64,000 bases of DNA from Streptomyces sp. SAI-127 (GTDB lineage: Bacteria > Actinomycetota > Actinomycetes > Streptomycetales > Streptomycetaceae), in NCBI RefSeq assembly GCF_029894425.1, contig NZ_JARXYJ010000001.1:7894501-7958500 (forward strand), given 5' to 3'. The first letter of the stretch is position 1; each line of letters begins with the position of its first letter. Of the stretch, positions 42,344 through 50,712 are shown piece after piece. A model generated the notes under the pieces. It was not told where the DNA came from. It was given only the letters and a program-made list of their open reading frames with translations, and made no database searches. The translations under genes were made by a program, and so were the position numbers.

Positions 42344-43333
42344 TTACGGCACCACCACGATCTTCCGGCCCACCCCCGCCGCGAACTGCTCCAGCGCCTC
42401 CGGATACCGGTCCAGAGGCAGCCGGTCGCTGATGAAGATCTCCGGGTCCAGGACACCGGTCGCGAAGAGTTCCGCCGCCCGTTCGAAGCTGTGCAGGACG
42501 GCCATGGAGCCGGTGATGGTGATCTCCTGGTTGTAGATGCGGTACGGGTCGATCGTCACCCGTGTCGCGTAGTCGGCCACCCCGAACTGGAGGAAGGTGC
42601 CCGCCTTGGCCACCCGCTCCAGGCCGTCCTGGATCGCCGCCGCGTTGCCCGTCGCGTCGACCACGAGGTCCCAGCCCTGCGGACGGTCCAGCTCGTCCGG
42701 GTTCGCGGCGGACGCCGAGACGCCGAGCCGGCGGGCCGTCTCCAGGCGGGTCGGGTTCACGTCCACCATGTCCACGCTCGCCGCGCCGGTCCGCTTGGCC
42801 AGCTCCAGCATCATCAGGCCCATGGTCCCCGAGCCGTAGATCAGGACATGGGCGCCCAGGCGGGACTGCAGGACGTCGTAACCCCGGACCGCACAGGACA
42901 ACGGCTCCACCAGCGCCGCGTCCTGGGTGCGGACGTGTTCGGGCAGCCGTACGCAATTGGCCACCGGCGCGACCGCGTACTGCGCCGCGCCACCCGCCGT
43001 CGTGACGCCGATCGCGGCCCAGCGTTCGCAGAGGTTGTTGTGGCCCGTACGGCAGTACCGGCACTCGTAGCAGTACAGGGACGGGTCCACCGCCACCCGG
43101 TCGCCGACCGCGAGCTCGGTGACCTGGGTGCCGACGCCGACCACCTGGCCGGCGAACTCGTGGCCCGGCACGATCGGCAGCTTGGGGGCGAACTCGCCCT
43201 GGAGGATGTGCAGGTCGGTGCCGCACAGGCCGCACGCGGCGACCTCGACGACGACCTCGCGCGGGCCCGGCGTCGGGTCCGGGACCTCGGCGACGACGGC
43301 ACGGCCCACGGACTCGATGACGGCGGCCTTCAT
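42344..43333 (-). CDS. Zinc-dependent alcohol/polyol dehydrogenase
   Basis: 329 aa medium-chain dehydrogenase. Catalytic zinc ligands C37 (CGLCGTD) and H58/E59 (GHEF); structural zinc cysteines C88, C91, C94 and C102 in CYECRYCRTGHNNLC. NAD fold around LIYGSGTMGLMMLELAKRTG. The pattern resembles sorbitol and L-threonine dehydrogenases. It is the last gene of an operon with a sugar importer, so it probably oxidises the imported polyol or sugar. The start overlaps the permease stop by ATGA. Confidence 0.9.
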   Translation of the reverse strand: MKAAVIESVGRAVVAEVPDPTPGPREVVVEVAACGLCGTDLHILQGEFAPKLPIVPGHEFAGQVVGVGTQVTELAVGDRVAVDPSLYCYECRYCRTGHNNLCERWAAIGVTTAGGAAQYAVAPVANCVRLPEHVRTQDAALVEPLSCAVRGYDVLQSRLGAHVLIYGSGTMGLMMLELAKRTGAASVDMVDVNPTRLETARRLGVSASAANPDELDRPQGWDLVVDATGNAAAIQDGLERVAKAGTFLQFGVADYATRVTIDPYRIYNQEITITGSMAVLHSFERAAELFATGVLDPEIFISDRLPLDRYPEALEQFAAGVGRKIVVVP

Positions 43334-44169
43334 TTCACGGCTCCCAGCGACAGGCCCTGGACCAGTTTGTCCTGGGCGGCGAACCCCGCGGCGAGTACCG
43401 GCAGGGAGATGACGAGCGATGCGGCGCACACCTTGGCCAGGAACAGGCCCTGGCTGGTGATGAAGCCGGTCAGGAAGACGGGGGCGGTCTCGGCCACCAC
43501 GCCGGTGAGCACCCTCGCGAACAGCAGTTCGTTCCAGCTGAAGATGAAGCAGATCAGGGCTGTCGCCGCGATGCCGGGCAGGGCGATCGGGGCCACCACG
43601 CGCGCGAGGATCGTCGGAAGGCGGGCGCCGTCCACGCGGGCGGCCTCGATCACGGCCACCGGGACCTCGGCGAGGAAGGACTGCATCATCCAGACGGCGA
43701 TCGGCAGGTTCATCGACGTGTAGAGGATGACCAGCAGCCAGATGTTGTCGAGCATGTCGGTGTTCTTCGCGAACAGGTAGATCGGGAGCAGGCCCGCCAC
43801 CACCGGGAGCATCTTCGTAGACAGGAAGAAGAACAGGACGTCCGTCCACTTCTTCACCGGGCGGATCGACAGCGCGTACGCCGCCGGGAGGGCCAGGAGC
43901 AGGACGAAGAGCGTCGAGGCCAGCGAGGCGACCGTCGAGTTGATCAGCGCCGGCCAGGGGCTCGCGCCACCGCCGGTGCCGAAGAACTCGCGGTAGCCGT
44001 CCAGGGTGAGGGCGGCGCCGAAGGAGGGCGGGTTGGTGGCCGCGTCCGTCTCGGAGTGGAAGGACGTCAGGGCCATCCACGCGATCGGCAGGAAGAACAC
44101 GATCCCCAGCAGCCAGGCCACCAGACCCAGCCCAAGCCCCTTGCGTTTCACGGCGATTGTGCTGCTCAT
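43330..44169 (-). CDS. Carbohydrate ABC transporter permease, MalG-like
   Basis: 279 aa, six membrane helices, EAA loop VIEAARVDGARLPTILARVV near residue 181. Its start overlaps the stop of the upstream permease by ATGA, and its stop overlaps the dehydrogenase start, so the whole operon is coupled. The family resemblance is to polyol (sorbitol/mannitol) permeases, consistent with the dehydrogenase. Confidence 0.9.
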   Translation of the reverse strand: MSSTIAVKRKGLGLGLVAWLLGIVFFLPIAWMALTSFHSETDAATNPPSFGAALTLDGYREFFGTGGGASPWPALINSTVASLASTLFVLLLALPAAYALSIRPVKKWTDVLFFFLSTKMLPVVAGLLPIYLFAKNTDMLDNIWLLVILYTSMNLPIAVWMMQSFLAEVPVAVIEAARVDGARLPTILARVVAPIALPGIAATALICFIFSWNELLFARVLTGVVAETAPVFLTGFITSQGLFLAKVCAASLVISLPVLAAGFAAQDKLVQGLSLGAVK

Positions 44170-45104
44170 GCCCGGCCTACCTCCTCACGGAACAGGGACG
44201 ACACCACGCGCAGGGCGAAGGTCGCGATGACGATCGAGCCGATGACGACCAGGACGCCGGCGGCCGAGGCGAGGCCGTTCTCGTGGGCCTGGTAGAAGCT
44301 CTGGTAGACGGTGTAGGGGAGGTTGGCGGTCCCGAGGCCGCCGGAGGTGATCGTGAAGACCGCGTCGAAGTTCTGGACGATGTAGATCGAGCCCAGCAGG
44401 GCGCCCAGCTCCAGATACCTGCGCAGATGCGGCAGGGTCAGATAGCGGAAGATCTGCCAGTCGCTCGCGCCGTCCACCCGCGCGGCCTCCATCTGCTGCT
44501 GGTCGCGGCTCTGGAGGCCGGCCAGCAGGATGAGCATCATGAACGGCGTCCACTGCCAGACCAGGGAGGCCTCGACGGCGAGCAGCGGGGTGTTGGAGAT
44601 CCAGTCCGGCTGTGGGCCGCCCACATAGTGCAACAACCCATTGAGCAGGCCGTATTCGGGGTTGTAGAGCACGTGCTTCCAGAGGAGTGCGGCTGCGACC
44701 GGCACCACCAGGAACGGCGCGATCAGCAGGGTGCGGACCACACCCCGGCCTTTGAAGCGACGGTCCAGGAGCAGGGCCAGGAGCAGTCCTAGGACGAGGC
44801 TGACCAGGACCACCGTCACCGTCAGCAGGACCGTCGTCCACACGGAGTGGCGCAGGTCCGCGTCGGTGAGGACGTCCTTGTAGTTGTCGACGCCGGTGAA
44901 GTGACGGGCCTTGGGATAGAGGGAGTTCCAGTCGAAGAACGAGATCACCACCGTGGCCACGAACGGCAGTTGGGTGACCACGATCATGAAGATCAGGGCG
45001 GGGAGCAGCGGGGCGCGGGTGGCCCAGGCGCGGAGGCGGGCCTTGGACGGGTCCGCGGTGCGTACGGTCTCGGTGGCCGGTGGGGCCATGGTTGTCGCGG
45101 TCAT
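44166..45104 (-). CDS. Carbohydrate ABC transporter permease, MalF-like
   Basis: 312 aa, six membrane helices from LLPALIFMIVVTQLPFVATV. EAA loop MEAARVDGASDWQIFRYLTL near residue 223. Overlaps the binding-protein stop by ATGA. Partner of the next permease; no ATPase gene in the operon. Confidence 0.9.
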   Translation of the reverse strand: MTATTMAPPATETVRTADPSKARLRAWATRAPLLPALIFMIVVTQLPFVATVVISFFDWNSLYPKARHFTGVDNYKDVLTDADLRHSVWTTVLLTVTVVLVSLVLGLLLALLLDRRFKGRGVVRTLLIAPFLVVPVAAALLWKHVLYNPEYGLLNGLLHYVGGPQPDWISNTPLLAVEASLVWQWTPFMMLILLAGLQSRDQQQMEAARVDGASDWQIFRYLTLPHLRRYLELGALLGSIYIVQNFDAVFTITSGGLGTANLPYTVYQSFYQAHENGLASAAGVLVVIGSIVIATFALRVVSSLFREEVGRA

Positions 45105-46474
45105 CGTCCCTCGTACTCCTCGGAGATCTTCTCGGCGAGCTGCTGGGACTTCTTCAGGGCCGACTCGACGGACTGGCGTCCGGCGATGGCCGCGCTGATC
45201 TCCTGGGAGACCCTGGTGCCGAGATCGGTGAACTCGGGGATGCCGACGAACTGGATGCCGGGCGCGGGGCGCGGCTGCACCCCCGGGTCGTTCGGCCGGG
45301 CCTGCTCGATGGCCTCCTTGGTCATCTCCTGGAAGGCGGCGGCCTCTTTGACGTAGGCGGGGTTGGTGTACGTCGACGCGCGTTTGCCGGCCGGCACGTT
45401 GGACCAGCCGATCTCGTCGCCGACCAGCTGTTCGTACTGCTTGCTGGAGGCCCAGGAGACGAACTTCCAGGCCTTGTCGGGGTTGCGTGAGGCGTCCTGG
45501 ATGCCCCAGGCCCAGGTGTAGAGCCAGCCGGAGGACTTCGTCTCCTCGACGGGGGCGGGGGCGTACCCCACCTTGCCCTTGACCGGGGAGCCCTTCGCCT
45601 CCAGGGAACCCGCCGCGGAGGTGGCGTCGTACCACATGGCGACCTTGCCCTGGGTCATGTTGTTGAGGCACTCGGCGAAGCCGGACTGGGCGGCGCCGGA
45701 CTCGCCGTGGTCGCGGACCAGGTCGACATAGAACTTCACCGCCTTCTCGAACTCGGGGGAGTCGAGGCGGGCCTTCCAGCCCTTGTCGAACCAGGTGCCG
45801 CCGAAGGTGTTCACGACCGTGGTGAGCGGGGCCATCACCTCGCCCCAGCCGGGCAGGCCGCGCAGACAGATGCCCTTCATGCCGGACTCGGCGCCGTCCA
45901 CCTTCGCGGCCAGGTCGGCCACCTGCGTCCAGGTGGGACGGGCCGGCATCGTCAGCCCCTTCTGCTCGAAGACGTCCTTGCGGTACATCAGGAACGACGA
46001 CTCGCCGTAGAAGGGCTGGCCGTAGAGCTTGCCGTCGTCGCCGGTCAGTGACTGGCGCATCGGCGCGAGGACGTCCCTCTCGTCGTACGACGGGTCCCTG
46101 GCGACGTACGAGTTCATCTCGTGCAGCCAGCCGTTGCGGGCGTAGATCGGGATCTCGTAGTTGGACAGGGTCGCCACGTCGTACTGGCCGGCCTGGTTGG
46201 CGAAGTCCTGGCTGATCTTGTCGCGGACGTCGTTCTCGGGCAGGACGGTGAAGTTGACCTTGATCCCGGTCTCCTTGCTGAAGTGGGCCCGGGTCAGCTT
46301 CTGCAGCTCGGTCATCTGGGGGTTGTTGACCATCAGGACGTTGATGGCGTCGCCGCCCGACCCCGCCCCGCCGGCTCCGACCCAGCAGCCGGAGAGCAGC
46401 GGGGCGAGCAGCGTCCCTGCGGCGGCCATGGCGAGCGTGGCTCGCGGCGGCCGTCGTCGGCTCTGGGTTCGCAT
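45101..46474 (-). CDS. Carbohydrate ABC transporter substrate-binding lipoprotein
   Basis: 457 aa. Signal with basic start MRTQSRRRPPR and lipobox ending at C30 (APLLSGC). Mature part in the family 1 pattern: VLMVNNPQMTELQKLTRAHF, GKLYGQPFYGESSFLMYRKD, WAWGIQDASRNPDKAWKFVS. AGGAGCGATCC precedes the ATG. First gene of the importer-dehydrogenase operon, separated from the DeoR gene upstream by 119 bases that presumably hold the promoter. Confidence 0.9.
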   Translation of the reverse strand: MRTQSRRRPPRATLAMAAAGTLLAPLLSGCWVGAGGAGSGGDAINVLMVNNPQMTELQKLTRAHFSKETGIKVNFTVLPENDVRDKISQDFANQAGQYDVATLSNYEIPIYARNGWLHEMNSYVARDPSYDERDVLAPMRQSLTGDDGKLYGQPFYGESSFLMYRKDVFEQKGLTMPARPTWTQVADLAAKVDGAESGMKGICLRGLPGWGEVMAPLTTVVNTFGGTWFDKGWKARLDSPEFEKAVKFYVDLVRDHGESGAAQSGFAECLNNMTQGKVAMWYDATSAAGSLEAKGSPVKGKVGYAPAPVEETKSSGWLYTWAWGIQDASRNPDKAWKFVSWASSKQYEQLVGDEIGWSNVPAGKRASTYTNPAYVKEAAAFQEMTKEAIEQARPNDPGVQPRPAPGIQFVGIPEFTDLGTRVSQEISAAIAGRQSVESALKKSQQLAEKISEEYEGR

Positions 46475-46550
46475 GGATCGCTCCTGGACATAGAGGGATA
46501 TATGGGGCATTTCGTGGCGCAGTAGGCCCGCTGATCACGTCAGTCGGACT

Positions 46551-46598
46551 TTCAGACTTCGGCCTTCAGACTTCGGCCTTCAGGCTTCGACCTTCAGA
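46551..46598. repeat. 14-bp tandem repeat at the 3' end of the DeoR gene
   Basis: Units TTCAGACTTCGGCC start at 46551 and 46565, a variant TTCAGGCTTCGACC at 46579, and a partial unit at 46593 that contains the DeoR stop codon. It lies in the gap before the binding-protein gene. Confidence 0.75.
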
Positions 46599-47364
46599 CC
46601 CGGATGACCTGTGGTCCCAGCAGTGAGTACCGATGGGCCTCGGACGAGGGCAGCAGCGTGCTCGTCACGATCGCCTCCAGTGCGCCGATCTCCGCGAAGC
46701 GGCAGAAGCTGACCGCGCCGAACTTGGTGTGCACGCCGGCGAACACCGTGCGGCGCGCGGCCCGGATCGCCTGTGCCTTGACCTCGCTGACCGCGGGGTC
46801 GGGGGTGGTGAGGCCGTGCTCGCGGGAGATGCCGTTGGCGCCGATGAAGGCCAGGTCGAGGACGAAGCCGGCCAGCATCTTGGTCGTCCAGTGGTCGACG
46901 GTCGCCAGGGTGCCGGGGCGGACCCGGCCGCCGAGCAGCAGGACGGAGGTGTTCTCGGCCTCGGCGAGGGCTCCCGCGACCGGCAGGGAGGCGGTGACCA
47001 CGGTCAGTGCCCGGTCCCTGGGCAGCGCCTCGGCGATGAGCTGCGGGGTGAAGCCCTCGTCGACGAAGACCGTCTCGGCGTCCCCGAGCAGCTCGGCCGC
47101 GGCGGCCGCGACCCGGCGCTTCTCGGGCACATGGCTGGTGGCCCGGAACGCGAGCGTGGTCTCGAACCCGGCGCTCTCCACGGGATAGGCCCCGCCGTGC
47201 GTACGGCGCACCAGTCCGTGGTCCTCCAGGGCGCGCAGATCCCGTCGTACGGTCTCCTTGGCCACGCCCAGTGCGGCGGCGAGCGCGTTGACGTCGACCG
47301 AGCCGGTGGCGCGTGCGGCCCGTACGATCTCGCGCTGGCGTTCCTCCGCGGTTCTCGCGTCCAT
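46594..47364 (-). CDS. DeoR-family transcriptional regulator
   Basis: 256 aa. N-terminal HTH (RQREIVRAARATGSVDVNAL, then LAAALGVAKETVRRDLRALE at about 29-48), then a sugar-phosphate isomerase-like sensor domain with the phosphate-binding loop VFVDEGFTPQLIAEAL and FIGANGISREHGLTTPDPA. Proteins of this family respond to phosphorylated sugars. It lies upstream of, and in the same direction as, the importer-dehydrogenase operon, which it probably controls. Confidence 0.9.
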   Translation of the reverse strand: MDARTAEERQREIVRAARATGSVDVNALAAALGVAKETVRRDLRALEDHGLVRRTHGGAYPVESAGFETTLAFRATSHVPEKRRVAAAAAELLGDAETVFVDEGFTPQLIAEALPRDRALTVVTASLPVAGALAEAENTSVLLLGGRVRPGTLATVDHWTTKMLAGFVLDLAFIGANGISREHGLTTPDPAVSEVKAQAIRAARRTVFAGVHTKFGAVSFCRFAEIGALEAIVTSTLLPSSEAHRYSLLGPQVIRV

Positions 47365-47552
47365 GGCCGACACCCGCCTCTCGCACGCGCTGCTCTGCCC
47401 GTTCGGGCCCGGTGTGGCCCTTGGGGGAAGTTCTACAGCGGGTAAGGGGGACTGACCAGGCCTGTTGCGGGTCCGATGCTGCCCGTGTGTGCCCGTTTGC
47501 TGAGCGGAGTGACCGCCTCGGACCTGCGAGGGCGTCCGAAAAGACGTGAGAT

Positions 47553-47609
47553 CGGGCACCGCAGGTGCCCGAACACGGCTGCGGGCGGGCCCGTTCGGTG
47601 CCCGCCCGC
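47553..47609 (-). terminator. Double hairpin terminator downstream of the uronate dehydrogenase gene
   Basis: Two hairpins follow the gene end at 47628 on the minus strand. One has a perfect 10-bp stem (47581-47590 with 47600-47609), the other a perfect 8-bp stem (47553-47560 with 47564-47571) followed on that strand by bases poor in U. The remaining 190 bases up to the DeoR gene show nothing coding. Confidence 0.6.
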
Positions 47610-47627
47610 CCGTCCGTCTAGGGGGTG

Positions 47628-48437
47628 TCAGTACGGCCAGATCGGCGGGTCCGTCACGAACTGGCCGCCCAGGTAGGCGTGCCCCTCGTTGCCGTCCTGG
47701 AGCTCGCCCTGCTCGGCGATCAGTTTCTCCGCGTACGGCTCGGAGTCGTCCTGCGGGTCGTAGCCGAGCGCCCGCGCGGTGGTGAGGTCCCACCACAGGC
47801 GGGTGTTGGCGGAGGAGCCGTAGACCACGCTGTGGCCGACCTGCTCGGCGGTCAGGGCCGCGTGGAAGAGGCGGGCGCCGTCGGCCGGGCTCATCCACAC
47901 CGAGAGCATGCGCACGCTGGTCGGCTCGGGGAAGCAGGAGCCGATGCGCACGGAGACGGTCTCCAGGCCGTGCTTGTCCCAGTAGAACTGCGCGAGGTCC
48001 TCACCGAAGGACTTGGACAGGCCGTAGAAGGTGTCAGGGCGGCGCGGGGTGTCGATCGGGATGAGCGGGTCGGCGCCCCGGGGGCGGGGGGTGAAGCCGA
48101 CGGCGTGGTTGGAGGAGGCGAAGACGATCCGTCCGACGCCCTGCGCGTGAGCGGCCTCGTACAGGTTGTAGGTGCCCTCGATGTTCGCCTTGAGGATCTT
48201 CTCGAAAGGGGCTTCCAGGGAGATGCCCGCGAGGTGGATGATCGCGTCGACGCCCCGTACGGCTTCGCGCACCGCGTCCTTGTCGGCGAGGTCGGCGACG
48301 ACCGCGTCCGGCTCGCCCTCGATGGGCCGCAGATCGAGCAGGCGCAGGTCGTAGCCGTAGTCCGGGAGCAGTTCCCGCATCAGGGTGCCGAGCCCGCCGG
48401 CGGCACCGGTGAGCAGAACGGTACGGGGAGCGGGCAT
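47628..48437 (-). CDS. udh: Uronate dehydrogenase (NAD-dependent)
   Basis: 269 aa SDR-fold enzyme. NAD motif TGAAGGLG (10-17), catalytic Y138-x-x-x-K142 in FYGLSKSFGE, and the substrate region IVFASSNHAVGF near residue 104, a pattern I associate with bacterial uronate dehydrogenases (about 265 aa). It oxidises D-galacturonate or D-glucuronate to the aldarolactone in the cytosol. The divergent gene encodes the dehydratase acting two steps later, so the two belong to the oxidative uronate pathway. A plain nucleotide-sugar epimerase is the alternative but is usually longer. Confidence 0.82.
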   Translation of the reverse strand: MPAPRTVLLTGAAGGLGTLMRELLPDYGYDLRLLDLRPIEGEPDAVVADLADKDAVREAVRGVDAIIHLAGISLEAPFEKILKANIEGTYNLYEAAHAQGVGRIVFASSNHAVGFTPRPRGADPLIPIDTPRRPDTFYGLSKSFGEDLAQFYWDKHGLETVSVRIGSCFPEPTSVRMLSVWMSPADGARLFHAALTAEQVGHSVVYGSSANTRLWWDLTTARALGYDPQDDSEPYAEKLIAEQGELQDGNEGHAYLGGQFVTDPPIWPY

Positions 48438-48613
48438 CCTCGGGTCTCCTTGGGGCGACGGCCGTATGAGTGCACGGTATTCACATTCGTGGACAAGTTA
48501 AGGATCATCGGCCTACTCCGTCAAGGGTGGCGCGACCCCTGTTCATAAATATAAACTTCGATCAGAATCCCGTACGCCCGTTTCTTCTCGTCCACTCGTT
48601 CTAGGGAGAGCCT
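48438..48613. promoter_or_regulatory. Divergent promoter region, udh / dehydratase
   Basis: 176 bases between divergent genes of one pathway. It contains an unusually A/T-rich patch at 48541-48556 (GTTCATAAATATAAAC) with GTT...AAC ends, a candidate operator. CTAGGGAG precedes the dehydratase GTG. Exact -35/-10 elements could not be assigned with confidence. Confidence 0.4.
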
Positions 48614-49555
48614 GTGACGTCTGCCGACCTCGTCCATCGACTCGGCATCCCCAGCGGGCCGCTGTTCTTCCCCGTCACGGCGTACGGCGCCGACGGCTCC
48701 GTCGATCTCGACACCTACCGCGCGCATGTGCGCCAGGGTGTGGCGGCGGGGGCCGCGGCCGTGTTCGCCTGCTGTGGCACCGGGGAGTTCCACGCACTCA
48801 CGCCCGAGGAGTTCGAGGCGTGCGTCCGCACGGCCGTCGAGGAGACGGCGGGGCGGGTGCCGGTGGTGGCGGGCGCCGGATACGGCACCGCGCTCGCCGT
48901 ACGGTACGCGCGGCTCGCCGAAGCGGCCGGGGCCGACGGGCTGCTCGCCATGCCGCCCTACCTCGTCGTCGCCGGGCAGGAGGGACTGCTGCGGCACTAC
49001 CGGGAGGTGGCCGCCGCGACCGCGCTCCCGGTGATCGTCTACCAGCGCGACAACGCCGTCTTCACCCCGGAGACCGTCGTCGAACTGGCCCGTACCGAGG
49101 GGATCATCGGCCTCAAGGACGGCCTCGGCGACCTCGACCTGATGCAGCGGATCGTCAGCGCGGTGCGCACCGAGGTACCCGGCGACTTCCTCTACTTCAA
49201 CGGACTGCCGACCGCCGAGCAGACCCAGCTCGCCTACCGGGCCATCGGCGTCCCCCTGTACTCCTCGGCCGTCTTCTGCTTCGCCCCCGAGATCGCCCTC
49301 GCCTTCCACCGCGCGCTCATCGACGGCGACCGGGCCACCGCCGAACGCCTCCTCGACGGCTTCTACCGCCCCTTCGTCGAACTACGCGCGCGTGGCCGCG
49401 GATACGCGGTCTCCCTGGTGAAGGCCGGGGTCCGGATGCGGGGCCTCGACGTGGGGGAGGTCCGCCCGCCGCTGCACGAGCCGGGCGAGGATCATGTGAA
49501 GCAGCTCGCGGAGATCATCGAGCGCGGATACGCGCTTCTGGAGGAGGCACAGTGA
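48614..49555 (+). CDS. kdgD: 5-dehydro-4-deoxyglucarate dehydratase
   Basis: 313 aa of the DHDPS/NAL fold. Schiff-base K168 (IIGLKDGLGDL), Y143 (VIVYQRDN), and FACCGTGEFHALTPEEFEA where DapA has the GTTGES loop; this GTGEF form and the YQRDN motif mark KDG dehydratase. It decarboxylates and dehydrates 5-keto-4-deoxyglucarate to 2-ketoglutarate semialdehyde. GTG start with AGGGAG upstream. Divergent from uronate dehydrogenase; the intermediate enzyme (glucarate or galactarate dehydratase) is not in this window. Confidence 0.9.
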   Translation: MTSADLVHRLGIPSGPLFFPVTAYGADGSVDLDTYRAHVRQGVAAGAAAVFACCGTGEFHALTPEEFEACVRTAVEETAGRVPVVAGAGYGTALAVRYARLAEAAGADGLLAMPPYLVVAGQEGLLRHYREVAAATALPVIVYQRDNAVFTPETVVELARTEGIIGLKDGLGDLDLMQRIVSAVRTEVPGDFLYFNGLPTAEQTQLAYRAIGVPLYSSAVFCFAPEIALAFHRALIDGDRATAERLLDGFYRPFVELRARGRGYAVSLVKAGVRMRGLDVGEVRPPLHEPGEDHVKQLAEIIERGYALLEEAQ

Positions 49556-50712
49556 AGGCGTCGACGTTTGTCTACCCCTGGGACGTCAACGGGGACCCGG
49601 AGGCCGCGACCCGTATCGCCGGGCTCGGCGTACAGCAGGCGACCCTCGCCGCCGCCTACCACTCCACGCGCGCCCTGACCCCCCGCCACCCGCGCCACCG
49701 CATCGTCACCGCCGAGCACGCGTCCGTGCTGTACCCGACGGACGCACGCTGGGAAGGGCGTGACCTGCGTCCGTACGCGGCCGGCGACTGGGCCCCCGGC
49801 GACGCCTTCGGCGAGGCCGCCGTGCAGCTCTCCGAGGCGGGCCTCGACGTGCACACCTGGGTCGTCCTCGCGCACAACTCCCGCCTGGGCGCCGAACATC
49901 CGGACACCTCGGTCGTCAACGCCTACGGCGACCGCTACCCGTGGGCCCCGTGCATCGCACAGCCCGCCACGCGCGCGTACCTGACCGACCTCGCCGTGGA
50001 GGCGGCGCTGCGCCCGGGCGCGGCCGGCACCGAACTGGAGTCCCTCGGCTGGTACGGCCTCCAGCACCTGCACGCGCACGACAAGACCGGCGGAGTGCCG
50101 CTCGGCGACGCCGGGATGTACCTCATGGCGCTCTGCTTCTGCGGGACGTGCCGCGAGGGGTACGGCGAGCAGGGGCTGGACGCCGACTCACTGGCCGCCG
50201 CCGTACGGGCCGCCCTGGAGCCGCTGTGGCAGGGCGCGCCGGACGACGGGGGCTGGGCCGGGGTCGAGAAGCTGCTCGGCGCCGGTACGGCGGCGGCCAC
50301 ACGCGCGTGGCGTGACGAAACCGCCCGCACGCTCCAGGAGACGGCGGTCCGGGCGGTCCGCGCGGCCGCTCCCGAGGGCTTCCAGATCCTGCTGCACGCC
50401 GACCCCGTGACGTACCACGTCGGTGCCAACCCGGGTGTCGACCCCGAGCACATCCTGTCCGTCGCGGACGGTGTCGTCGTGCCCTGCGCGGGCGGACCGG
50501 GCCTGCTCACGCCGTTCGCCCGGGCCCGCGAGGACGCGGTGATCGCAGCCAACTTCCCCGTCGTCTCGCAGATGGGCGGCAGCCCGAGCACGCTTGCGGC
50601 GGACGTGGCGCGGGCTCGGGAGCTGGGCGCGACCGAGATCCGGCTGTATCACGCGGGGTTGGCGTCGGACGGCGACCTGGACGCGATCCGTGGGGCACTG
50701 GCCGGCCTCTGA
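49552..50712 (+). CDS. Unknown protein coupled to the dehydratase (386 aa)
   Basis: No signal peptide or membrane helix. Starts FVYPWDVNGDPEAATRIAGL and has aromatic, acidic and histidine patches (HTWVVLAHNSRLG, LGWYGLQHLHAHDK, YLMALCFCGTCREGY) spaced as in a TIM-barrel hydrolase-like fold, plus a CxCxxC motif that could bind metal. I do not recognise the family. The GTG overlaps the kdgD stop, so it is translated with it and probably acts on uronate-derived material. Its last 64 bases overlap the end of the convergent MFS gene. Confidence 0.75.
   Translation: MKASTFVYPWDVNGDPEAATRIAGLGVQQATLAAAYHSTRALTPRHPRHRIVTAEHASVLYPTDARWEGRDLRPYAAGDWAPGDAFGEAAVQLSEAGLDVHTWVVLAHNSRLGAEHPDTSVVNAYGDRYPWAPCIAQPATRAYLTDLAVEAALRPGAAGTELESLGWYGLQHLHAHDKTGGVPLGDAGMYLMALCFCGTCREGYGEQGLDADSLAAAVRAALEPLWQGAPDDGGWAGVEKLLGAGTAAATRAWRDETARTLQETAVRAVRAAAPEGFQILLHADPVTYHVGANPGVDPEHILSVADGVVVPCAGGPGLLTPFARAREDAVIAANFPVVSQMGGSPSTLAADVARARELGATEIRLYHAGLASDGDLDAIRGALAGL

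Noticed and set aside
44166..46538. 790-codon minus-strand frame that looks like a giant fusion
   Set aside because: Only its last 312 codons are the permease; the part before that is the out-of-frame shadow of the binding-protein gene, which has its own start, lipobox and ribosome site.
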